This document shows, piece by piece, positions 29,205 to 41,200 of a stretch of DNA of 64,000 nucleotides. Numbering within the stretch: position 1 is the first letter of the stretch; each line of letters starts with the position of its first letter. The position numbers were made by a program, and so were the translations under genes. The notes beneath the pieces are model-generated. The model was not told the DNA's origin, did no database searches, and saw only the letters and a program-made list of their open reading frames with translations. This DNA is from Paratinospora sagittata (taxonomy: Eukaryota > Streptophyta > Magnoliopsida > Ranunculales > Menispermaceae): positions 473,122 to 537,121 of the forward strand of contig CM069595.1 in assembly GCA_035771175.1 (NCBI GenBank), given 5' to 3'.

Positions 29205-32200
29205 ATGGCTGATGATACCAATCAACCCCTGGCCGCCGAAGAAAAGCAACCTGTAGAGAAAAAAGTAACTGCAAAACGGAGAGGAATATTCTCTCGTATC
29301 TGGAATGGACTCTTCCATATACGTGGCGAGGATTTTGAAAAGAGATTGAAGCATATTTCTAAAGAAGAAGCTGCAGTTCTCGCAAGGATGAAGAAAAGAT
29401 CACAGAGTTGGAGAAGAATAGCTAGGAATGTTATCATTTTCTCCATCATTCTTGAAGTGAGTCTTTCAGGCAATTTTTATAATTTTTTGCTCTGTTATAT
29501 TGCTTTTTTTTTTTTCTCTGTTGGTTGGCAAGATAGATTCTTATTGAAGAAAGTGAATAGTTGGTGCAACTGTGCAAGAGACAGATTGAGCTGATGTGTG
29601 AATTAAAGAAAATAATCAGGACAAGGCAGAACAAAACAATGAAGGAGAAAGCTAGGCTAGGATAGTGATGAGATAGGGGATGGAGAAATTCTAACATTAT
29701 GGAAACTGCTTGGCCATAGGAGAATTAGGTCCTTGCCCCCAATGCTCATCCTTTTATCCTCTGATGTGCAACGTAAAGAAAGCAGTAAAAACAGTATGAA
29801 ATTGAAAAACAGTAAAAGGCAAAGGGTAGAATGGAAAAGGATGGAGCATAATAGAATCACAATCAAAGGAGATACCAGGGAAGGAGAGTCATGAGATTCT
29901 GAAAACTGCTTGGCCATAAGAGAATTAGGTCCTTGGTATTGATGCTGACCTTTGTCCGTCCTCCTTTTGTCCCTGAAAATTTGTGTGCTCAATTCATGCC
30001 ATTTTTTTTTTAAACAAGAAACAAATGTATATATATTAAATAGTAAAATCGACATACAAAAACTGATCTAGACCATAGCATAATCAAATACAACCCAAAT
30101 TACATCAAGCATACACCCCAAGTTACATCAAGCACACACCTCAATTACGATACCAATCAAGTATGTGAGATCCTCCTGAAAATTTAGACGTTGCAGCCCA
30201 ACACGCTGCTAATAATAGAGTTTCATTCCATAGTATTGCTCTAGATTTTGCTTCATTTCGGAAAATACGTCCATTCCTTTCCAACAAAATGACCCAAGAC
30301 GAAGCAAGAACCATAATCTTTCTGATTTCTTTGTCTTCCTCAAATGTATATTAAACTGAGGTGAAGAAATTCCTTCCTCAAGGCTGAAAAATGCCGTCAC
30401 ATGCCTCCGCCCATCTATCCCAAATAAATTTGATCCAACCACAACTTCCAAAAAGATGGTCAACTGACTCCCCATGTTCCAAGCATAATACACAACAATG
30501 TGGAGATGAAGAACGATATGGAAATCTACGTTGCATTACATCCATTGTATTAATTTTCCTATGTAACAAAGTCCACCCAAAAAACTTTATTTTAGATGGT
30601 ACATGTGCATTCCATAGTGACGGGATGAATTGTGAAAATGGGGAAGAAGGGCCATCAAAAGAAGCATCAAAGAAAGATTTGCATGTGAATCTACCAGAAG
30701 GGAGTAAGGACCACTTGAAGCCGCCTTCGCCATGGGTTAACCTAATATTAGCCAATAAGGAATGTAGTTCATGAAGTTGGGTATGAGCTCTAGCCGGAAT
30801 AGTACGTGAGAAATGGAAGTTCCAATATGATGTAGAATTGGTTCCCAAATCCGCGGAATCACGAACAAAATGAGCAATAGGAAGGTTGTGAGAAGAAGAC
30901 AATTGGAAAAGACGGGGAAAACGAGATGCTAACATAGATTCAGCAATCCATTTGTCTTCCCAAAATCTAAAGCCTAAGCCATTGCCAAATTCACTAGCAG
31001 AGAGAAAAGAAATGATCTTCCAAACACTAGTGTCTATGAGAAAGCATTTATATTTTTGGCATCTAGGTGTCTAGACCAAGTGAAAGCCCTTAAAAATAGG
31101 TTGAAGCTGAACTAGGCAGGAGTTGCGATGAAGAAGATGTTTTTACTAACCCATCGGAGGAAAAAAGATGAATTGACAATCAGTTTATGAACAAGATCAA
31201 TGATTGTTGGGATTTTGCTGTGAGTCACTCATTGGGGGGAAACAAGTCTATGATCAAGGGAAAAACAAACTTGTGGATAGAAGGAAGTTATTTGGGTTTG
31301 TACTTTTTCTTGAGAACTGTTTTAGGTGTGGGGATTGAAGAATTAGAGGGGAAGAGATTATGAGGGGCTATAGATGTAGTGAAGGATTTGATAGAAAAAT
31401 GGCAATTTTTTTTTAATTTTTTGCAGAACATCCAGTTCTATTCTCTGTAAGATATAAAGAAGGCATAAATGTTAATGTTTGCAAAGGCTAATACTAAGCA
31501 AGCTTTCATAAACTTTACTTTTAATTCAAATTTCCTACGAATATTATTGTGATTTCTCATTTGGATGTACCACACATTAATTTCTAATGTGTTTATCTTC
31601 TCAAAAAAAAAAAAAAAGAATTGTAAATTGTAAGATTCCACTATAGGATTCACTATGAGATTACATAGAAGTAGTGGAATTTATGTTAAGGATTCAAATT
31701 ATTTTTCCCTAAATTTAATCGTGAATTTAAGACCTATAATATGAATAAGGATTCCAACGACCATGTAACAAAGAGTCAAAAAAGAAAAAGAAAAAAAACT
31801 TAAGGCTACACTTCTAGTGATTGTGAATAGGCTACACTACATGGATGTTAATTTATGTTAATTCAATAGTTTCTTCTCGAAAAGAATGGTACGTGGATGG
31901 ACTTACTATCATTTTGTCAGGGTTGAGTAGGCCACCTTTTTCATAAAGCAATTTGCCTTTCCACCTTGTTAGATATGGGTAGGCATTTTGACTACCCAAA
32001 GGGTCGAGTGAGTTGTCCTGTTTCAAATTTAAAAATACTCAACCCAAAAAACTTGGGCAGTAAATTGTGTGAAAGATAAGGAGGGGCTTACCGCTTACTC
32101 CTTTTATGAGTGGGAAGCCCCCCGCTCCCCCCAAAAGATTTTTTTTTCCTTTCTCCCTCTTCCTTTCTTTCTCCTCTATATAATTCTTTTTTTTTTTTGT

Positions 32201-35200
32201 TTGAAATCAATACCCAACCTATCCAAATAGTAATTGCATCGGTTGGCGTAATGGTGATTTAAATTTGGTTAGGTCGGTTTCAAAGTACTATCCTTAGAAT
32301 GTTCTCTGCATCGTAAATGCAATCGTGACAAGTGCTCCATTGGGTCAGCAATCCCTTCATGCACGGTAAGCTTTGGTGGTGTGAACCCCATTGGATATGG
32401 ATGATTGGAAATCTAACTTGTAAATTGTGGAAATTGTTACTTGCTGAACTCAAATCTCCATCCCTAATGAGACTGTAGAAATATAACTTGTAAATGGTTG
32501 AAATTGTTGCTTGTTGTTCGATTGATGCAATTTTCTGGATAGATTAAAAAAAAAAAAAAACAAGTAGAAAAGGTAAGTTATAACACTTAACAAGGTCGAT
32601 TCGCAAAGATTGAACGAATCATTTTAGATTTTTTTAGAAAATAAATTAAAAAAGATTACATACTTTATAGGTCAAAGAAAAATAATAATTTTGATTTCTA
32701 AAATCGTAGTTTATGAAAGCAATTAAAAAAGAAAAAAAACCACTAATAAAAATTGAAAACATTTTTAAAACATAATTTAATCATTCTAGATTTTAAATCA
32801 ACTTTTAATAAAAAAAATCAATTAAATAAATAAACAACAACTGGTACCAAGAAAATGAAGGAAAAAAGAGATAGAAACTTTTTAAAATTAAAGGAACTTC
32901 ATTTATGTAAAGAAGAAAATTTACAAACTCCATTTCTTGAGCAATGACACTTTGCACGGGACTTATGTTAATAACTAGAAATAAAATCGACTGAAACCTA
33001 ACTTAAAAATGGAGGCAAAATAAAAATGAAAACGAAAGAAGAGTTGTCGACCCTTTTGGTCTCCCTTCTTATCAACTCACCTCTTCAGTTTGGGATACTC
33101 ATGTACCTTCCAAAGTCAAGGTGCTAAGGATACCTATGTACCCAAACTAGGGTTTGGGTGTTGGATGCGGGACTGCGGGTTACATATCTAGAGGTCGAAC
33201 TTGCTCAATTTCAAATTATGGGACATTGGTACTCGACTACAAAGTGTCCAAAAATTTGGATCTAGGTAGTTTCATAGGGTTATGTTCATTACTTATTCTA
33301 TGTTATATCTTTTTCTTTCTTTTCTTTGCTTTTCTTCTTTTCTTTTCTTTTTTCTTTTTTTACGTTTTTCAATTGTTTATTGTCCTCTTTTCTTTCTTCA
33401 CTTAAGTGAATTGTCACCTATAAGTCATTCTGTTCTTTTTTGTTTTCAATACTTTTTCTTTGAAAAATCTACATAGTAGTATTGTAATATTGTAGGTCAA
33501 ATGGCTCATAGGAGGGACAATATCTTGCAAATAAAAAACATTAAAGTAAAGGATAATGATGGTGCTATCTTACGGAGAACCTTTCCATTTTTTCAACTTT
33601 GATTTTTGACTCTTTTGTCCTTGTGAGTTGTGACATATGAAACCTTCTTTTTGGGTTGCAAATGAGCTAATAGCATTTCCATGGGTTAAACTTAGGCTTC
33701 AAAAGTTTTTATTTGATATTGCAAAATTTACTCTTGAACCTAAAGATACCTTAGAGAACACTTGAAAGACCATGTGGGGCACCAACCTATAGTTTATATA
33801 AAATAAATTAAAATTGCTATAAACAATTTTTAAAAAAAAGGCTCTAAAAAATCTTCAATTATTTTCAGCCCTCCGATTTGCTACAGAGGCATTATCCACA
33901 TATCGCGCTATCACCACATTGTTGCATGTTATGTTTCCAGGAGGGCAAGAGCCTGAATCAAATTATTTTGTGTTGCTCTTTTTCCAGGCGAATTTGGCAT
34001 AGGTGGCAGTCCTTTTCAGGTGGGGAAGTTGGTGTTCCCAGCTCTATTGAGGAGTCTATGGCCCCCCCAGGCGGGTATCATGTCTAGTAATGGCAAGGAG
34101 GTATGCCTTGTCGCAGTATTTGCCTCGCTATGGTATATATGGTTGGAGAGGAATCGAAGGATTTTCATAACATAGCTAGGTCAGATGAAAAGATGTGGGT
34201 GTGGGATGATATTAAATTTGCTGCGAGTTCGTGGGTGCATACATCATCTTTAGTTGATGGGCATTCGCTGTTAGATCGGTTGCTAGATTGGTCTTGTTGT
34301 TTGCGTTTTGCTTAGGTGTGTGGGGTGTTCCTGGGTGGGGTTCTGTTTTGGCTAGGTTGCTTGTGATCGAAGCACTGCTGGTGCTTCTTGTATGAAATCT
34401 TCTATTTTCGTTCTAATAAAACTCAGTTCGGTTTCCTCTCAAAAAAAAAAAAAAAACTCCTTATGAACCTTAAGAAAATGTAACATTAAAATAAAAAAAA
34501 TAAAAAATTTCCTAAAATATATTTTTAAAATAGCCTAAAATGATTAAGATGAGCTAAAAATTCTAAAAACATGACCTAAAAGATTATATTATTATTTTCT
34601 CAATTTCTCTCTCCTATCTCTTTAAAATTTTTCTTAACCTAAAAAACATCGATAATTGGGGTGAAAATACACAAATTTTCATTTCATCACCAATCCATGC
34701 ACACCCGTGCATGTAGATGCTATTTTTAATCCCACTATGATTTTCAAACTTGCAATTTCCCACTAGAAGTTGTTATGAAAATATTGCAAGTGCACAATAC
34801 CGTTTTCAAGTAATATAATGAAGCGTAAAGTATCGTTTCCACAGAAATTTATCACTAATTTCTTATTAACTATGAAAATTATTTCAACCTAATCGTATCT
34901 AAACAAATACCAAAATTAATTATGAATAATTCAAAAGACTTAAATTGCACTAAACAAATTTAATATTCAATAAATCAAATTATCCAAAGCCTAGGTTTAT
35001 AATTTTTCCTCCACGCTTCACCTGGTTTTATTTTTTATTTTTTTCAATCCATTAATTAATTTGAGTTGTTAACCAAGAGCCCTAAGTTATTTACAAGCCT
35101 CTCTCGATGGTCAAGTAAAAATATCTTGTTTAATTACATCACACTATTTCTATGTAATTTGAATTAAAACAAGATTCATTAAGTTCCTACTCTTGTAAGG

Positions 35201-38200
35201 GTTACATATGTCATGCAAGTATATTCCTATCTCGCATGAACTCATAACTTCCACCCTTTGATCGTACGTCACCTTAATCAAGTCTAAACGTAAAATCCCT
35301 TTCCCAAGTTCATTTAGATATAACAAATCAATCTAACTAATGGCCAATTAATTAGAAGCAAAAAACATAGATTAAAGCAAACAACTCAAAATTAACTACT
35401 TGAAATCTAGAATTAAAATATAAAATCCAAGCTACATGTGAGTTCCAATTGCAACCCTAGAAACTAATGTAGCCCATCACTATGAATAAAAAATCAAAAT
35501 CCGTAGTATCAAACATCATTGAAAGAAAAGAAATCAAATACATGAGAAGAAAAGAATTAAAAATAAGATCAAGCAACAAATCCTCCTAATCTTGAATCAG
35601 CTTCTTTGTGGCTTTCCGATGTGTTTCCCTTTGTCTCTTGCATTTGAATCACCTCCTCTCTCAATGGATCCTTTCGATCTAACCCTCGAGTCCTTGATAA
35701 GTTCTATTTATTGTTATAAAGGAAAAGAGAAAGAAATTCGCGAAGCCTACATAAGAATCCAAGTATAACTAAAATCCCCCCGGTGCTACGACGCTCATTT
35801 TCTATGCCGAAGGCATGCCTTAGCCAGTTTTTCTTCATATTTTCTTCCCCTGTGCCGCAGCACTCAGTTTCTGTTTCGCCAATTTTTTCATCAGCGCAAT
35901 GCCACGACATCCAATTTCCATGCCGCAACACTCATCTTCTGCTTAATTTCTTCATGACTCCATCACTTAGTGACTTGATTTCTATTGCGTCTCCAGATTC
36001 TCCACTTGTAATCCTACAAAATAAAGCACCAAATAAGCAAATGAACCCTCAAATCATCCTAATATTCACAAATATCTCTACTAAAACCATGAAATAAACA
36101 AGTTAAAATTCAACTTATCAGAAGTTCTAAGAATGTAGTAGGAAGGGAATCCTCTACATTGTAGGCTGTCAACAAGGGTGCTTAGGTTTCCTATATTTCT
36201 CATATCTAGTATTTTGTCTTTATGTGTGTGAAGATCTGCAATGACCTACGAGAAGAATTAATGTCAATTGAGATAAAAAGAGATAAGAAAAGGTTGAATA
36301 AATGGTAAAGATATGTGCACGCACATTTTGAGAAACACAAAGGCATGGAAAGCTGGTGCAACGAAATAGCGTTGAGAGGAATTTCTCAACAAAGAACACA
36401 AGCTTGTAAGTGAAATTAGAAGAATAAACTCAGAAATATGATTTTAATTAATTCTAATGTGCTTAAATAACATGCCTACTGTTGAAAAATAGAAAGAAAA
36501 ATAGAAATAGGAATCTTAGTCTAATTACAAGAATGGAAACTTACAGAAGGAATAGGAAATAAGTTAACAAAATAAAAACCTAGTCAAAGTAGGAAACCAA
36601 AATTAGGAATCAAATAGAAATTGAAATCTGAAAATAGAAATTGAGCTGTTGTGGCTGTGTATTGCATCAATCCCCTCCACTTGAAGAAAACTCGTCCTCG
36701 AGTTTTTGTGACTACATCAATCTGGTTCTTTGACTTGTTCTAGAAACTTAGATATTGATACAATAGTGAAGAGATACCCAGTTAAGTTACTAACACTCGG
36801 AGGCTTAGGTTGTCGCTTGTGCGGCAACAACAAAATCTTTCTATTAAACCAACAAAACATGTAAGTGTTGTCTCAACCCTTATAAGCGGCATCAACATCA
36901 AAATGCCATGGTCTTCCTAAGAGAACATGGCAAGCATCCATATCAACCACATCGCACGTAACACCATCCTTATAGTACTTGCCAATAGATAGAGGAACTT
37001 TGCAAAAATCTGCTACTTGCACTTCGGGTCCTCTTTTGATCCATGCAATCTTGTACTGTGAAGGATGCTTTTTAGTCTTCAACCTGAGCGTCTTTACCAA
37101 CACCCTTGAAACCATAGTTTCACTACTCCCACTATCAATAATAACATTGCATACCTCAGTTTTAATAGTGCATCGAGTCCGAAAAATTTTATGGCATTGT
37201 GAATCATTAGTCGTCTTAGGTGCTAACAAAAGCCATTGAACAATACAAGCAACTGTCTCTCCTTCATCGCCCTCAGTGTACTCGACATCATCATAATCAT
37301 CATCAACAACTCATTGTTCCTCTGTACTGTAGTCAACCGTGTTCTCTTTGACAAGTTAGCAAACTATCGATTGGGACAATTGTTAGAAAGATGACCTGGC
37401 TGATTACACCTAAAGCACTTGCCAAGATTCGGACGCGTATGAGGGTCGGAATTGCCTCGAGTAGGATGCTGATTTTGTGCTTGGTTGGTAGCCCGACTAA
37501 GGGTACCACTTGTGGCACAACCTTGTCCTGTAGTTTGGGACGGAGGTGTTGTTTTGGAACTACTCTCTGCTGCCCGATGTTGTGGACCTCCTATTGGTGG
37601 TTGAAACATCATGGACTGGTCGTGGAAAATTGTTTGGGGCTGATTATTTGATCGATTCAATTGAGTTTCGATCTTCAAGGCCAAATTCACGAAGTCAGTG
37701 AGAGTCCAAACAATTTGGAGAGCTAATTTATCTTGAATAGCCAACTTCAAGCCTCCAATGTAGCGAGCCACCTGTTGTTCCATTGTTTCTGACAAATTGC
37801 AACGAGCACCCAATCGATAAAACTCCTCCGTATAATCAATAACTCCATGATTCTCCTGTCTACAATTTTGATATTGTTGATACAAAAATTGCACATAGTC
37901 AGGAGAAAGAAAACGTTGCTGAAGCAACCATTTCATCTTTGCCCATGTTCAAACACGTTGCTTCCCTTGTCATTGTCGATTGAATTGTAACTGTTCCCAC
38001 CAAGCCGAGGCTCCTCCTTTCAACTTGTACGCCACTAGTTTAACGTGTCGATCTTCTGGGATCTCCAAATATTCGAAAAAAATTTCAACATTACAAATCC
38101 AATTGAGGAAGTCTTCGATGTGTAATTGGCCATTGAAAGTGGGTAAATCCATCCTCATCTTGAAATCTTGTCGATTTCGGCCTTGCCCAAAGGCATTGTT

Positions 38201-41200
38201 GGCCACATCGATATTATCTTTTTCTTCGGATAAATCGTCTTCAGGTACAAAACCATAGTTGTGTCGTCCAAAAACTCTGCGGTTACCCCGGTCATAAACA
38301 CGAAACGAGACCGACTGATGAGGTGGTGGGCAAACCGCGCCTATGGGAAATTCCTCCACGCACGGGATTGCGTCGCACTGAGCCAAGCCATGTCTTCAAC
38401 GGTCGTCGGTCACCGTGACGTCGCCGGAAGTCTTGTCGGTTGTCATCGCCTGCCCCCCACTTGGGTCTAGTTCGGTTACTCTATGATCTTGGCTTCCTTT
38501 GAGGATCGTCGCAGCCACCATCTGCGGAAGGTTTCGAAGGGTATCTTCGAGTCCTCCGAGTCATTGCTCGATTTTTCCAATTCGCTCATCAATTTTCTCG
38601 AATCGTTGATTGTCTTCTTCGACCCACCGTTCGTCGTCGGTGGTTCATTTCCCACGTGAACCAATTTCAGCCATCAAACCGAGGTGAAATCCTTGCTCTG
38701 ATACCAATTGGTGCAGCAGAATAATGTTGAGAGGAATTTCTCAACAAAGAACACAAGCTTATAAGTGAAATTGGAAGAATAAACACAGAAATCTGATTTT
38801 CATTAATTTTAATGTGCTTAATAGCATGCCTACTGCTGAAAAATAGAAATAGGAATTCTAGTCTAATGACAAGAATGGAAACTTAGAGAAGGAATAAGAA
38901 ATAACAAAATAGAAACCTAGTCAAAGCAGGAAACCAAAAATTGAAATCAAATAGCAATTGAAATGTGAAAATAGAAACTGAGCCGTTATGGCTGTGTCCT
39001 GCATCAGAAGCAATTGAGGAAACTGTAACACTTGTGCACCACCCTTTTAATCTTCACAATTTAGCATTAAAAATAAAAATTTTGAAATGACTAGATTACC
39101 CATTTATTAGTGCCATAATTGAATTGGAAAAACAAAATTTTAAATTAGTAAAGAAAGGGCCTTGTTGGCTTTACCTTGAAAAGTTCAAAGTATTCTTATT
39201 ATTGTAGTATAGATTTGTATTTATCTTCCAACCACCAACATGATTCGATCTTCAGTTTAGCAAGAGTGACATGGATGATGGACGAGGTTGAAGTGAATTA
39301 CTTTCATTTTCTGTAGCCTATATATGTATTTATTTGAAGAGAATACCCAAGGTCTCTTTAGATTTTTTGGTTGAGCACTTGAGGGTCTTGGGCAAACAGT
39401 CTACAGTTTACTTTTTTTTTCTTTGGTTTTCTTTAGAACTCTCTCTCTCTAGCAGTTTTATTTTTTATGTGAATGACAAGAGGTTTCCACTGTTTGTAAT
39501 ATCTCTTACTCTCAATTGAGCATTCTTGTGTTGAACTTACCTTTAACTTGAAGCAAACCTCTTACTCTAATTAAAACTTTCAGGTTTTTGCTGTTGGTTA
39601 TGCTATCAAGACTACAAGATCATTGGATTTAAACTGGAAGATGAGGGCATTACGTGTTCTGCCCATGTTTGTCTTGCCTGGTCTATCTTCTGTAATTTAT
39701 TCAACACTCATGAGCTTCACGAGGATGTGTAAAAATCCTAAACTCTGCCTATAACATATTTCTTACATTCTATGACTAAGGGCTTGCCTAGTCATTGCGA
39801 GGTTTGGGGAACAATAGACAATGTCCACAGCCTTATCGCTATATTGGAGATGATGTTTTCGGATTCAAACCCATGATTCGTGGTCTCCAAGTCATAGTGG
39901 AGCAACCTCAGCCATTGTGCCAACGCTTGCTCTTCTTACATTCTATGACTAATGACTACTATATACCCGCTTCCCCCCTTTTTTCTGGCCAAAATTTTAA
40001 ATTATGCGTCAACATAATTTTTTTTGGTTGTGTTAAACTCTTGTGTCTTGCTTGCAACAAATGCACATAATTTTTTGGACAGTTAGAATGTTGAAATAGC
40101 TTTATATTTGGGTTTTTATGCATACAAAAATGATCAAAACTTTGTTTTGTTGGTGAATTCTGCTTCATGTATGTGTAGTGAATCATCTATGGGAAACTCC
40201 AATTTTTGCTATGTAAACAGACTTATTGGAATTTGCAAAATGTGTTTGGTGGTCATTACTTCATTGATTGTTCAAATTACTGTATTTTTCCATACTTGTT
40301 TTTATTGGGATCAAGTACCTAAAAAGTATTAGTCAGATCTAATCCTTTGACTTGGATGTTGTCAGGGATCTGGACATAGTTTCCTGGTCAACCTTTCTTT
40401 TCTAGCATTTCTACAAATAATTATTTAAAAAAAGAATAATTGTTGCTTGTAAAATGCTGGCCAATTATGTCACCAACATGAACGCAGTCTTGTAGATGTT
40501 GCCTGCTTGGTAATGCTTAAAGCAGGGGTTCTTCTTTACTTGGAATCATGTCTTTTCACTGCAATTTGAATGCAGAATTTTTTTATCACCAATCCATTTT
40601 TCTTGACGGAGTGGTGTCTGCATCTAATTATGCCCTTTTAGTTTAAGTGGATGTGACTTCAGATCTAGGATTCCAAGAATGTAAAAGCATGTTGGTGATT
40701 TTGATTCTAGAGGGAGATTGATTGTATTTTTTTAGGTTGAAACTTTGAGCTCTCAAGAAGAGGCTCAAAGCATTTTGTTAAAAATCTTCATTCAAATTAA
40801 TGGACTTTATGATTCATGACTCAATTAAAGGGTTGATGGTTTGAATCCTTGATATAAATCCCAATGCTTTTGAATCCCATTTTGAATCTTAAAAAATTAG
40901 GAGTCTTATGATTCACGATTCAAAGATTCCCTTAAGCTTTTAATGCTTCTTAAAACTAAACAGCTTGATGATTGAAAATGCATATCTGCTTTATAGCATG
41001 TGTCTATGTGAAGTTTAATAGTTGATTTTTTTAAGACAAGAAACAATATAATTTATATTAACAGAAAGTTTAATAATTGATAAACTCAACTGAACTTAAT
41101 AAAGCCTTTTTCCAAATTACATGGGGAGCTTTAATAATTGATGTGTATATATTGTTTATTGTGATTCATTATTTTCTTGAAAAAATTTTATGTTTCTATG

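Larger units (their letters stand above)
36354..39006 (-). mobile_element. Ty3-type LTR element, gag-protease only, minus strand
   Basis: Two similar LTRs bound the element: 36354-36669 (316 bp, downstream LTR of the minus-strand element) and 38709-39006 (298 bp, upstream LTR). Both run TGGTGCA...GCATCA on +. Inside the upstream LTR, 2 bp away, the minus strand reads TGGTATCAGAGC (38695-38706), the classic plant primer binding site complementary to initiator methionine tRNA. Next to the other LTR is a purine tract on the minus strand, GTGGAGGGGAT (36670-36680). Flanks are AAAGC (36349-36353) and GAAGC (39007-39011), a 5-bp target duplication with one change. The internal region is only about 2 kb and holds gag and a protease piece; reverse transcriptase, RNase H and integrase are missing, so it depended on another element for movement. 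Confidence 0.9.

Noticed and set aside
29205..29594. A complete 129-residue protein
   Set aside because: The last 45 residues are intron read-through; the Lunapark homology stops at 29456 at a good donor and resumes in phase at 39584.
30209..30774. Open frames on both strands over the LINE fragment
   Set aside because: They are shadows or frameshifted parts of the minus-strand LINE polyprotein.
35704..36097. Open frames of 75 and 104 codons
   Set aside because: Both lie inside the solo LTR, on opposite strands over the same bases, without family resemblance.
37391..38470. Plus-strand open frames over the gag region
   Set aside because: They are antisense shadows of the gag gene, which has clear gag and zinc-knuckle motifs on the minus strand.
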